From Geothrix sp. (GTDB lineage Bacteria > Acidobacteriota > Holophagae > Holophagales > Holophagaceae): 64,000 bases of DNA. Each line of letters starts with the position of its first letter. Position 1 is the stretch's first letter. Shown one piece after another: positions 8,763 to 16,825 of the stretch. Below the pieces are notes generated by a model, which saw nothing but the letters and a program-made list of their open reading frames with translations, made no database searches and was not told where the DNA came from. A program made the translations under genes and the position numbers. The stretch spans positions 1-64,000 of the forward strand of contig JAGRPP010000011.1 of the NCBI GenBank assembly GCA_019449415.1. The letters are read 5' to 3'.

Positions 8763-9818
8763 TTAGGCCTTGGCCCCGATCTTAGGCTCGACGAGGCCGA
8801 GCACGAACTTGCCGAGGGCATCCGCGTCGGCGCGGGCGTTGCGGGCGGGAAGGCCCAGGGTGGCCACGAAGCGTTCGCCCACCCGGTTGTCTGTGGCGGG
8901 GCCGGCGATGAGATCAGCCTGGATGCCGAAGGCAGCCTTCAGGTTGGCCACGCCGCCCGCGGCCCCGACGGGATCGTTGGCGCAGAGGATGAAGGTGCCG
9001 CTCAGTGCCTTCAGGTCGGGATCCTGGAGGATGGCCTGGACGCCGTACTCACCCATGATGCCGTCGCCGGTCTCAGCCACGATGACATCCACACCGTGGG
9101 CCGCCAGCTCCGAGAAGATGATCCGGGACACGCCCGCGGCGCTGCCCGCGTCCGTGCACACGATGCCCGCATCAGTGAAGTCGAGGGCCACTTCCGCGCC
9201 GTAGTCGCGCATGGCCAGGGCGTCGCGCATGAGCGAGACCCCCGTGAGCTTGCAGGCGCCCACCCGGTAGCCCGCGCGGCTCAGCTGGCGGATGACGGCG
9301 CAGGCGGCGGCGGTCTTGCCGGCGTTCATGCAGGTGCCCGCCACATAGACCACGGGGCAGTGGGCGGAGAGGCCCGTGCCTTTGAGCGCGCCCATGCGGA
9401 TGTGGGCGGGCTGGCCGGCGCGCGACTGGAATTCCGGGAAGACCAGCACCTGGCCCAGCACCTCGAGGTCGAAGGGCTTGCCCACATCGGGATTGTGCGA
9501 GAGGCACTGGCCGATGACGCCGCCCATGTTCAGCAGGTTCACAGTGTCGCCGGGCTTCAGGGCCTTGGGCATGACGCCCTCGTAGCCCTGCAGCGCGTTG
9601 CGGTGACCCAGGGCGCCCACGAGGATGTCGCCGTCGTGCAGGGTGCTCATGCGGCCGTGGGGATCCTCCAGCTGGTTGTAGGTGCTCTTCTCGCCCTTCA
9701 CCCGGCAGGCGAGGACGGAGCCCTCCTCCAGCAGGATCTCGGGAGAGAGGGTCAGCGTGCGGCCCAGCCTCAGGTTGCGGGTGACCGAGGCCAGCTTGTC
9801 GACATGGATGCGCATCAT
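8763..9818 (-). CDS. P-loop NTPase of unknown function in arginine operon
   Basis: A 351-residue protein with a clear Walker A, GTCMNAGKTA near residue 182, followed by helix and strand patterns (GYRVGACKLTGVSLMRD; VDVIVAETGDGIMG) typical of the dethiobiotin-synthase/MobB/CobQ branch of P-loop NTPases. The first about 130 residues are a separate beta-rich domain (FQSRAGQPAHIRMG marks its end). I do not know its function. It lies in the arginine operon between argG and argC, 12 bases after the argG stop, so it is co-transcribed with amino-acid biosynthesis genes. It may ligate or activate a small molecule; some DUF1611-like proteins look similar. ATG 9818 follows a TGAGGT ribosome site; ATG 9815 is an alternative. 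Confidence 0.75.
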   Translation of the reverse strand: MMRIHVDKLASVTRNLRLGRTLTLSPEILLEEGSVLACRVKGEKSTYNQLEDPHGRMSTLHDGDILVGALGHRNALQGYEGVMPKALKPGDTVNLLNMGGVIGQCLSHNPDVGKPFDLEVLGQVLVFPEFQSRAGQPAHIRMGALKGTGLSAHCPVVYVAGTCMNAGKTAAACAVIRQLSRAGYRVGACKLTGVSLMRDALAMRDYGAEVALDFTDAGIVCTDAGSAAGVSRIIFSELAAHGVDVIVAETGDGIMGEYGVQAILQDPDLKALSGTFILCANDPVGAAGGVANLKAAFGIQADLIAGPATDNRVGERFVATLGLPARNARADADALGKFVLGLVEPKIGAKA

Positions 9819-9830
9819 GGGAACCTCAGA

Positions 9831-11018
9831 TCAGTTGGACTTGGCTTTGAGGGTGAGGGTCTGCTGGACGCCGAAGACCTTGGCGAAGCCCGCGGCTTCG
9901 GCGCCGGTCCAGAGTTTGTTGGCTTCGCCGTAGGTGGCGATGCGGGGATCCATCAGCGAGTAGGGGGACTGCACACCCTCCACCACGAAGGCCCGGGGGT
10001 GCAGGGTGAGGCGCACCTCGCCGCGGACGCGATCCTGGCTGGAGGTCAGGAAGGCTTCCAGGTCGCGGGCCAGGGGATCGAAGAAGTGCCCTTCATGGAG
10101 CAGGCTGCCGTAGAGGTTGCCCAGGCTTTCCTTCCAGAAGAGCTGCTTGCCGCTGAGGACCAGCTTCTCCAGCTCCCGGTGGGCGCCGATGAGCAGGTGC
10201 GCGGCCGGGGCCTCGAAGCCCACCCGGCCCTTGATGCCGAGGATGGTGTCACCCAGGTGCACGCCGCGGCCGATGCCATAGGGTCGCCCGAGGGCATTGA
10301 GCTGGGCGATGAGGGTGACGGGGTCCATGGCGTTGCCGTCCAAGGCCACGGGCACGCCCTGGTCGAAGCTGAGGGTGAGGCATGTCGGCGCGACGGATCC
10401 GATGACGCCGCCAGGGAAGGCCGCTTCCGGCAGGGTGGTCCAGGCGTCCAGCGTCTCGCGGCCGCCCACGCTAGTGCCCCACATGCCTTCGTTGATGGAA
10501 TAGTCCTTGGTCTTCTCCGGGAACACCACGCCGCGCTCGGCACAGTAGGCCATCTCCTCGGCGCGGGATAGCCCCAGATCGCGGATGGGCGTGAGGATCT
10601 CGAGTTCCGGCGCCAGGGCCCGGAAGGCCACATCGAACCGCACCTGGTCGTTGCCCGCGCCCGTGGAGCCGTGGGCAATGGCCGCCGCCCCCATCTCCTT
10701 GGCCAGTTCCGCCACGGCCCGGGCCTGGCAGACCCGCTCGGCCGAAACGGACAGCGGGTACATCTGGCCGCGCAGCACATTGCCGTAGACGAGGTAGCGC
10801 AGGTAGCCCTCGAAGAGACCGGCGCGGGCGTCCACTGTGGTGTGGCTCACGGCGCCCAAGCGTGGCGAGGCGGCCTCGATGCGGGCCAGTTCCTCAGGTG
10901 AGAAGCCGCCGGTGTTGACGGTGACCGTGGCCACCTCGTAGCCCTGCTCCTTGAGGTAGAGGACACAGAAGGAGGTATCGAGGCCGCCGGAAAAGGCGAG
11001 AACGGCGAGCTTGCTCAT
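9831..11018 (-). CDS. argG: Argininosuccinate synthase
   Basis: ATP-dependent joining of citrulline and aspartate to argininosuccinate. 395 residues, normal length. The N-terminal PP-loop reads AFSGGLDTSF; GSTGAGNDQVRFD and KDYSINEGMWG are further family signatures in the substrate-binding region. Fifth step of the operon route, upstream of the P-loop gene (12-base gap). The 127-base gap to argH holds an inverted repeat rather than a gene. Confidence 0.96.
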   Translation of the reverse strand: MSKLAVLAFSGGLDTSFCVLYLKEQGYEVATVTVNTGGFSPEELARIEAASPRLGAVSHTTVDARAGLFEGYLRYLVYGNVLRGQMYPLSVSAERVCQARAVAELAKEMGAAAIAHGSTGAGNDQVRFDVAFRALAPELEILTPIRDLGLSRAEEMAYCAERGVVFPEKTKDYSINEGMWGTSVGGRETLDAWTTLPEAAFPGGVIGSVAPTCLTLSFDQGVPVALDGNAMDPVTLIAQLNALGRPYGIGRGVHLGDTILGIKGRVGFEAPAAHLLIGAHRELEKLVLSGKQLFWKESLGNLYGSLLHEGHFFDPLARDLEAFLTSSQDRVRGEVRLTLHPRAFVVEGVQSPYSLMDPRIATYGEANKLWTGAEAAGFAKVFGVQQTLTLKAKSN

Positions 11019-11056
11019 GGGAGGCCTTTCATGTTTGAGGCAGGGCGAACGGATTT

Positions 11057-11133
11057 GAAACCACAGAGATCACAGAGTTCGCAGAGAAGAGAGGTTTTTT
11101 CTCTGCGCCCTCCGTGTCCTCCGGGGTGAATCG
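11057..11133. repeat. Intergenic ACAGAG/CTCTGCG inverted repeat
   Basis: CCACAGAG, CACAGAG and GCAGAGAA on the left are mirrored by TTCTCTGC, CTCCGTG and CTCCGGGG on the right. The core GCAGAGAA/TTCTCTGC encloses GAGAGGTTTT, giving a hairpin. It lies between argH and argG on non-coding sequence and belongs to the same style of short-period AT-richer intergenic repeat as 8647-8750. Confidence 0.75.
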
Positions 11134-11145
11134 TCTTTGGCATGT

Positions 11146-12504
11146 TCAATGGGCCCACAGGCTCTCCTCGGCTCGGGCATGGGTCTGCTGCTTGGCCTCG
11201 ATCCAGCCGCGAGCGGCGGCGAGGTCGGCGGCCAGGTCGTCCAGGGCCAGGTTGCCGGCGCCACCGAGATGGGTGGCGGTGAGGGCGGCGCGGTCGGGCG
11301 CGAAGGTCCCGTCCTGGAGCTGCTGGGCGACCTTGCGGTAGGCCTCGCGGAAGGGCAGGCCCTCCTGCACGAAGACATAGGCCTGGTGCGCGGCGTAGAG
11401 GTCATCGCTGGAGGCTGCGGCCGCCGCCTCGGCCTGCACCTGGAGGGCGGGCAGGAGGGGCTTGAGCACGGCGAAGAGGTCGTCGGCGCTGCGCAGCCCG
11501 TGGACGAGGGGCCGCTTCAGCAGCTGCAGGTCGCGGTGGTAGCTGGAGGGCAGGCCCGCGGCGATCTGGTCGATGAGGGCCGCGGTGCCGCGCAGCTCCC
11601 GGCAGCGGCCCCGGGCCAGCTCCACCACATCGGGGTTCTTCTTCTGGGGCATGATGCTGGATCCGGTGGTGAAGGCGTCCGGCAGCTTGAGGAAGCCGAA
11701 TTCCTCAGTGCTGAAGAGCGAGACATCCCACAGGAACTTCTCGAGCACGCCACCGGCGGAGGCCGCCCACTGGAGCACGGCGGTCTCGTGGCGGCCCCGG
11801 CTGTTCTGAACATCGATGGGGCTGCGCTGGACCTTTGAGAAGCCCAGCAGGCTGGCGGTGAGCTCGCGGTCGATGGGCAGGGGCACGCCGAAGCCGGCGG
11901 CCGATCCCAGCGGGCAGCGGTCCAGGCGGCCGTAGACGCCCTGCAGGGCCTCGAGCTCCTCCAGGAGGCCCTCGGCGAAGGCCGCGCCCCAGAGGCCGAA
12001 GGTGCTGGGCATGGCCCGCCGCAGGTGGGTGTAGCCCGGCAGGGGCGTGTCCTGGTGGGCGCGGGCGAAGGTGAGGAAGCCCTCGGCCAGGTCGGCCACG
12101 CGGAGGCCGAGGGTCACCAGGGCGTTCCGCAGGTAGAGGCGCAGGGCGAGGATCACCTGGTCGTTCCGGGACCGGCCCAGGTGGATGCGCGCGCCCGCGG
12201 GCCCCAGGTTGCGCGTGAGGTCGGCCTCGATGGCCGTGTGGCCGTCCTCCATGTGGGGTGGGATGGGGAAGGCGCCCTGACGGGCCAGGTTGGCGATGCG
12301 CCGCAGGCCCCGCACCAGGGAGACGGCGTCGGCCTCGGGGATGAGGCCCTGGGCCGCCAGCATCTTCGCGTGCGCAGCGCTGCCCAGGGCATCCCAGGCC
12401 AGGAGGGACAGGTCCGTATCGGGGTCCTCGCCCACGGTGAAGCGGTGGATGGCCGCGTCCAGGGGCAGGTCCTTGGCCCAGAGGGTGGTGGCTTCAGGCC
12501 TCAT
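11146..12504 (-). CDS. argH: Argininosuccinate lyase
   Basis: Splits argininosuccinate to arginine and fumarate, final step of the pathway; aspartase/fumarase superfamily, homotetramer. 452 residues. The superfamily signature loop is GSSIMPQKKNPD, carrying the flexible catalytic-serine region. HLGRSRNDQ and the GYTHLRRAMP segment (catalytic His region) are also present. The start overlaps the end of the deacylase gene by 11 bases, so translation is coupled. Confidence 0.96.
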   Translation of the reverse strand: MRPEATTLWAKDLPLDAAIHRFTVGEDPDTDLSLLAWDALGSAAHAKMLAAQGLIPEADAVSLVRGLRRIANLARQGAFPIPPHMEDGHTAIEADLTRNLGPAGARIHLGRSRNDQVILALRLYLRNALVTLGLRVADLAEGFLTFARAHQDTPLPGYTHLRRAMPSTFGLWGAAFAEGLLEELEALQGVYGRLDRCPLGSAAGFGVPLPIDRELTASLLGFSKVQRSPIDVQNSRGRHETAVLQWAASAGGVLEKFLWDVSLFSTEEFGFLKLPDAFTTGSSIMPQKKNPDVVELARGRCRELRGTAALIDQIAAGLPSSYHRDLQLLKRPLVHGLRSADDLFAVLKPLLPALQVQAEAAAAASSDDLYAAHQAYVFVQEGLPFREAYRKVAQQLQDGTFAPDRAALTATHLGGAGNLALDDLAADLAAARGWIEAKQQTHARAEESLWAH

Positions 12505-13561
12505 GCGGCACCTGCATCTTGAAGAAAGCCGGGACGAGAGAGGCGTAAAAGGCGGCGCCGGACTCGAGTTCGGGGAGGGTCAGGTATTCGTTGGGCCGGT
12601 GGCTGCGGAAGGTGTCGCCGGGCCCCGCCTTCACGGCCGGGATGTCGCCGAGGAAGGCCCAGTCCGAGGTTGTGCCCGAGCCCACGGGCCCCGCCTTGCC
12701 GGCCGCCTGCAGGGCCGCGCGGACGATGGGATGGGCGGGGTCGGTGCCCTTGGGGAGGTAGCGCTTGGAGTGCAAGGTCACTTCGCTTTCCAGCTGCCGC
12801 TGGAAGTCGGCGGCCAGCTCGTCGTGGTCCTGGTCGGGCCCCGTGCGGAGGTCGATGAAGAACTCGCAGGCGTCCGGCACCTGGTTGCGCCGCAACCCGC
12901 CCTGGATCTGCGTGACCTGGGCCTTCTGGGAGCCCAGCAGCGGATGGGCCGGGAAGTCCATGGCGGCGATCCTGGAGATGTCCCGGGCCGCCTTGTGGAT
13001 GGCGTTCTCGGCACCCAGCATCTGGGCGTGGGCCACATGGCCGCTCTGGCCCCGGGCCGTGCACTTCAGCACCAGCAGGCCCCGCTGGGCGGCGCAGATG
13101 CGCAGGCCCGTGGGTTCACCCACCACGGCGCCATCGAGGGGGCCCAGCTGATCGAGGATGGTGGCGATGCCCTGGCCTCCGGTTTCCTCTTCGGCGCTGA
13201 GCGCCACCACGACTTCGCCTTCCAACGGCCGCTTCGAGAGCTCGAAGGCCGCCAACAGGATGGCCGCCACGCAGCCCTTGGCATCGTTGGCGCCCAGGCC
13301 CTGAAGCCGAGGACCGTGCCAGACGGGCGTGAAGGGATCGCCCTCCCAGCCGGTGCTGGGAGGCACCGTGTCGAGGTGCGAGTTGAGTAGCAGGCGCGAC
13401 CCGCCGGGCTTCCCGAAGGTGAACCAGAGGTTGTTCCCCTGGCGGTGGACCTCGAAGCCCTGCGCCGCGACCAGGCTCTGCACGAGGTCGGCCAGGGGGC
13501 CCTCCTCGCCGGACACGCTGGGCGTGCCGACCAGGAGCGTCAGCAGTTCGGCGGGGCTCAT
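12494..13561 (-). CDS. M20 deacylase of the arginine pathway (ArgE-like)
   Basis: Zinc-dependent M20 amidohydrolase, 355 residues, of the acetylornithine/succinyl-diaminopimelate deacylase group. Seen: LNSHLDTVPPS (ligand His and flanking Asp), GLGANDAKG (bridging Asp), SAEEETGGQG (general-base Glu and ligand Glu), GEPTG, and a C-terminal HRPNEYL ligand His. Because the operon's carbamoyltransferase belongs to the N-acylornithine type, the expected substrate is N-acylcitrulline rather than N-acetylornithine; that is inference from context. Start ATGA overlaps the argB stop (13558-13561) and the end overlaps argH by 11 bases. I leave the symbol open because the acyl group is unsettled. Confidence 0.87.
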   Translation of the reverse strand: MSPAELLTLLVGTPSVSGEEGPLADLVQSLVAAQGFEVHRQGNNLWFTFGKPGGSRLLLNSHLDTVPPSTGWEGDPFTPVWHGPRLQGLGANDAKGCVAAILLAAFELSKRPLEGEVVVALSAEEETGGQGIATILDQLGPLDGAVVGEPTGLRICAAQRGLLVLKCTARGQSGHVAHAQMLGAENAIHKAARDISRIAAMDFPAHPLLGSQKAQVTQIQGGLRRNQVPDACEFFIDLRTGPDQDHDELAADFQRQLESEVTLHSKRYLPKGTDPAHPIVRAALQAAGKAGPVGSGTTSDWAFLGDIPAVKAGPGDTFRSHRPNEYLTLPELESGAAFYASLVPAFFKMQVPHEA

Positions 13562-14505
13562 GGCTTGGCTCCGCCGGCGGGCGCGGCCAAAGATCCGGTG
13601 GCGGGCTGGGCGGCCACGATCATCGTCCCGCTGCCCTCGTTGGTGAAGACCTCCGCCAGCAGGGCGTCCGGCGCGAGGCCGCTGACCAGGTGGACGCTGG
13701 GAACGCCGCCCTGGATCGCCGCCTTCACCGCCGCCGCCTTGGGCCGCATGCCGCCGGTGATGATGCCCTTGGCCTCGAAGGCCGTGAGCTGATCCAGGGT
13801 GGCGTGGGGAATGAGGGAGGAGGTCTTGGCGACATCCTTCAGCAGGCCCGGCACGGAAAGCAGGAAGAAGAGCTTTTCGGCGCCCAGGGCCGAGGCCAGG
13901 CTCGATGCGATGGTGTCGGCATTGGTGTTGTAGATGGCGCCGTCCTCGCCGCCGGACAGGGGCGCCACCACGGGGACGAAGCCGCCGTCCAGCAGGTGGC
14001 TGAGGACATGGGGATCCACGGCGTCGATGTCGCCCACCAGGCCGAAGTCCACCAGCTGGGGTTCGGTGGCACCGTCCGGCACCACGGCCACCGGCGGCCG
14101 CTTGCTGGCTTTCAGCAGGCCGGCATCGAGGCCCGTGAGGCCCACGGCCGGCACGCCCGCGGCCTGCAGGTCCGCCAGGAGGTCCATGTGGACCTGGCCC
14201 GCGAAGACCATCTTGGCGGCATCCAGCACCTCGGGGCTCGTCACGCGGCGACCTGCCACCTTCTGCACGGGGATGTGCATGGCCTTGCAGACGGCGTCCA
14301 GCTCGGCCCCGCCCCCATGCACCACCACCACGCGGATGGAGAAGGACCAGAGCAGGGCGATCTGCTCGCAGAGGGCCTTGCGGATCTTGGGTTCCGTCAG
14401 CACCTCGCCCCCGACCTTCACCACGAAGGTCTTGCCGCGGAACAGGCGGACATAGCGGGAGGCTTCCTTGAGGGCGGCGTAGGGATTGGGGGACAGGGGC
14501 ATCAC
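13558..14505 (-). CDS. argB: Acetylglutamate (acylglutamate) kinase
   Basis: Phosphorylates N-acylglutamate, second step of arginine synthesis; amino-acid-kinase fold. 315 residues. Seen: GKTFVVKVGGEVL (phosphate-binding Lys and GG), VVVHGGGAE, GLTGLDAGL, YNTNADTIAS (nucleotide/Mg region) and GGMRPK. The N-terminal RGKTFVVKVGGE resembles the kinase-like domain of ArgA, but no acetyltransferase domain is fused. An Ala/Pro-rich tail extends the C-terminus. It is coupled to the downstream deacylase by ATGA overlap. Arginine feedback inhibition is possible but cannot be judged here. Confidence 0.93.
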   Translation of the reverse strand: MMPLSPNPYAALKEASRYVRLFRGKTFVVKVGGEVLTEPKIRKALCEQIALLWSFSIRVVVVHGGGAELDAVCKAMHIPVQKVAGRRVTSPEVLDAAKMVFAGQVHMDLLADLQAAGVPAVGLTGLDAGLLKASKRPPVAVVPDGATEPQLVDFGLVGDIDAVDPHVLSHLLDGGFVPVVAPLSGGEDGAIYNTNADTIASSLASALGAEKLFFLLSVPGLLKDVAKTSSLIPHATLDQLTAFEAKGIITGGMRPKAAAVKAAIQGGVPSVHLVSGLAPDALLAEVFTNEGSGTMIVAAQPATGSLAAPAGGAKP

Positions 14506-14521
14506 AACCTCGGGGATCGAT

Positions 14522-14549
14522 GACTGAAGACTGGGGACTCAGGACTGCG
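14522..14549. repeat. Four tandem 7-mers GACTnnn across argF' stop
   Basis: GACTGAA, GACTGGG, GACTCAG and GACTGCG run head to tail from 14522 to 14549. The carbamoyltransferase stop codon (14539-14541, minus strand) lies inside the array, so its last residues are encoded by repeat sequence. The array fills the short gap before argB. Confidence 0.8.
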
Positions 14550-15531
14550 ACAGCAGGGAGTGGATGGTGGCCCGCTGCACATGGAAGCGGTTCTCGGCCT
14601 CGTCCACCACGCGGCTCCAGGGCCCGTCGAGGACGCTGTCGTGGACTTCGAGGTTGCGGCGCACGGGCAGGCAGTGGATGAAGATGGCCTCCCTCGAGGC
14701 CTTCTGCAGGTGGGCGGCGGTGGGCATCCAGGCCGCCAGATCGGCCATGGGAGCCGCTTCGATTCCGGAGCTGGTGGAAGGCCCCCAGGCCTTGGCGTAG
14801 ACGGCGGCGCTGCCCTCCAGGGCGGCATCCTGGTCGTTCGTGTAGGTGATCTTCCCGCCGGTGGCCGCGGCATAGGCCTCGGCCTCGGTGCGGACCTCCG
14901 GCGCCAGTTCGTAGCCCTTGGGGTGGGCTACGCGGATCTCGGCCCCGCAGGCCGCGGCCGTCAGGAGGAAGGAGTTCGGCACGGCCTTGGGCAGGGGCTT
15001 GATGTGGGGCGCCCAGGTGAGGGTGACGGGCACCTTCGTGCTGCCGTGGGTCTCCTGGATGGTGAGCAGGTCCGCCAGGCCCTGATGGGGGTGCTCCCGG
15101 GCGCTCTCCATGCTGAGCACGGGCACCGTGGAGAAGCGCCGGAAGGCGTTGATGACGGGATCGGTCTCATCCACTGCATCGCCCTCGCCGCCGCTGAAGG
15201 TGCGCACGGCCAGCAGGTCGGCGTAGCGGCCCAGCACGGGCACGCCCTCGCGCACATGCTCCGCCCGGTCGCCGTTCATGACGGCGCCGTCGCGGTCCTC
15301 CAGCTTCCAGGTGCCTGCGCCCACTTCCAGCACGATGGCGTGGCCGCCGTGGCGCAGCATGGCCGCCTCGAAGCTGGCCCGGGTGCGCAGGCTGGGATTG
15401 AAGAAGACCATGCCCAGGATGCGGTCCGTGAAGATGGCGCCGGGCCGCTCGCGCTTCCAGGTGGCGGCCTTGGCCAGGATCTGCTGGACCCCTTCAGGTC
15501 CGAGATCCGAGATGCGGGTGAAGTGCTTCAT
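14539..15531 (-). CDS. N-acylornithine carbamoyltransferase (AOTCase/SOTCase type)
   Basis: Transfers a carbamoyl group to N-acylated ornithine, giving N-acylcitrulline. 330 residues from ATG 15531. Diagnostic features separate it from ordinary ornithine carbamoyltransferase: FFNPSLRTRASFE (carbamoyl-phosphate site in the acyl-enzyme form), TWAPHIKPLPKAVPNSF, HCLPVRRN, and the EAENRFHVQ C-terminal box. Known enzymes discriminate acetyl from succinyl by Glu92 (Xanthomonas) or Pro90 (Bacteroides) in the MDGDxxEH loop; here the loop reads MNGDRAEH, with Ala at that place. Several segments (GTWKLE, HPKGYELAP) look closer to the Bacteroides succinyl enzyme as I remember it. Start overlaps the argD stop by ATGA. 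Confidence 0.9.
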   Translation of the reverse strand: MKHFTRISDLGPEGVQQILAKAATWKRERPGAIFTDRILGMVFFNPSLRTRASFEAAMLRHGGHAIVLEVGAGTWKLEDRDGAVMNGDRAEHVREGVPVLGRYADLLAVRTFSGGEGDAVDETDPVINAFRRFSTVPVLSMESAREHPHQGLADLLTIQETHGSTKVPVTLTWAPHIKPLPKAVPNSFLLTAAACGAEIRVAHPKGYELAPEVRTEAEAYAAATGGKITYTNDQDAALEGSAAVYAKAWGPSTSSGIEAAPMADLAAWMPTAAHLQKASREAIFIHCLPVRRNLEVHDSVLDGPWSRVVDEAENRFHVQRATIHSLLSQS

Positions 15532-16676
15532 TTCTGCTCCGGCACGAAGGACTGGATGGCGGTGATGAGGGCGATGAGAGCTTCGCCGCTGACATTGAGG
15601 GGCGGCATCAGGCGCAGCACCGTGGGGTCGCCCGAGCCGCCCACGAGGATGTGGCGGGCCAGCAGGTGCTTCTTGAGGGCGGCGGCGTGGGGGCTTCGGA
15701 GACCCAGCAGCAGGCCCTCTCCGAGGACCTCCGTCACCACGGAGCCCTTCAATTCCTGCCGTAGGCGCGTGGCGGCGGTGGTGGCGTTCTTCATCAGGCT
15801 CTCGCCCTCGATCACACCCAGTGTGGCGATCAGGGCGGCGCAGGCCAGGGGGCCCCCGCCGAAGGTGCTGCCCAGGTCCCCGCCCTTGAGCCTCGATGCC
15901 ACCGCGGCCGTCATGAGCAGGGCGCCCATGGGCACGCCCGACGCCAGGCCTTTCGCGGAGGTGATCAGGTCGGGGCGGACGCCGTAGAACTGGGCGGCGA
16001 ACGGGGTGCCGAGGCGACCCATGCCGGTCTGCACTTCGTCGAAGATGAGCAGGGCGCCGGCCGCATCGCACTTGGCCCGCAGGGCCCAGAACCAGTCGGC
16101 GGCCGCGGTCTTCACGCCCGCCATGCTCTGAATGGGCTCCAGGATGACGCCGGCGATATCCGAGAAGTCGGCCGTTTCGAGCGCGGCGAGGTCCCCGAAG
16201 GGCAGGCGCAGGCAGGGCACGAGCTGGTCGGTGAAGGGCGCGGTGATCTTCGGATCATCCGTGACGGACAGGGCCAGGAGGGTGCGCCCGTGCCAGCCGC
16301 CCTCGAAGGCCGCCAGCTTCTTCCGGCCCGTGAGGAGCAGCGCCATCTTCAGGGCGTTCTCGTTGGCCTCGGCGCCGCTGTTGCAGAAGAAGACTGAATC
16401 CATGCCGGCGAACGCGGTGATCTGCGCGGCGGCTGCGTCCCGCACCGGCAGGGCCGCCGCGGCCGAGTAGAAGAGCAGCGAGGCGGCCTGATCGGCCACG
16501 GCCTTCACGACGGCGGGGTGGCTGTGGCCCGTGGCGCAGACACAGTGGCCGCCGTAGAAGTCCCACCAGGCCTGGCCCTGGTCGTCGAAGACCCGGTCAC
16601 CCTCGCCCCGGATCAGGAGGAAGGGATAGGGGGCGTAGGTGGGGAGCAGGGCGGGGACCGGAAGGGGGGTGGTCAT
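15528..16676 (-). CDS. argD: Acetylornithine (acylornithine) aminotransferase
   Basis: PLP-dependent class III aminotransferase that makes N-acylornithine from the semialdehyde with glutamate as donor. 382 residues from ATG 16676 (MTTPLPVPALL); an in-frame extension upstream runs into the operator region and was rejected. Seen: NSGAEANENALK, GGWHGRT, IFDEVQTGMGR (PLP pyridine Asp) and SAKGLASGVPMGA with the Schiff-base lysine. First gene of the arginine operon, directly behind the AT-rich region shared with argR. Confidence 0.93.
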   Translation of the reverse strand: MTTPLPVPALLPTYAPYPFLLIRGEGDRVFDDQGQAWWDFYGGHCVCATGHSHPAVVKAVADQAASLLFYSAAAALPVRDAAAAQITAFAGMDSVFFCNSGAEANENALKMALLLTGRKKLAAFEGGWHGRTLLALSVTDDPKITAPFTDQLVPCLRLPFGDLAALETADFSDIAGVILEPIQSMAGVKTAAADWFWALRAKCDAAGALLIFDEVQTGMGRLGTPFAAQFYGVRPDLITSAKGLASGVPMGALLMTAAVASRLKGGDLGSTFGGGPLACAALIATLGVIEGESLMKNATTAATRLRQELKGSVVTEVLGEGLLLGLRSPHAAALKKHLLARHILVGGSGDPTVLRLMPPLNVSGEALIALITAIQSFVPEQK

Positions 16677-16680
16677 GCGG

Positions 16681-16825
16681 GAATCCTGTGCATATGCGCG
16701 CATGGGGTATGCATATCCAAACGCTTGAATGCATAATATGCAAGATTCGCGAATTTGAATCAAGCATTATTTCTAGGAATTTCAGAAACATGTTTGTGAA
16801 GAGCTTGCAAATTCATGCAAATTCA
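16681..16825. promoter_or_regulatory. Divergent argD/argR promoter and candidate ARG operators
   Basis: A strikingly AT-rich stretch between divergent argD and argR, with several ARG-box-like elements: TTGAATGCATAATATGCAA (16725-16743) with the perfect palindrome TGCATAATATGCA inside; GATTC...GAATC around ATTCGCGAAT (16744-16761); and two direct copies of TGCAAATTCA (16806-16825) that run into the argR start. The minus strand offers TTGATT followed after 17 bases by CATATT as a possible argD promoter. Arginine-dependent repression of both genes by ArgR is inferred from context and from the TGAAT/ATTCA half-sites. Confidence 0.6.

Noticed and set aside
14539-16071. Extended form of the carbamoyltransferase
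   Set aside because: The extra N-terminal part is antisense-like filler overlapping argD; family homology starts at ATG 15531.
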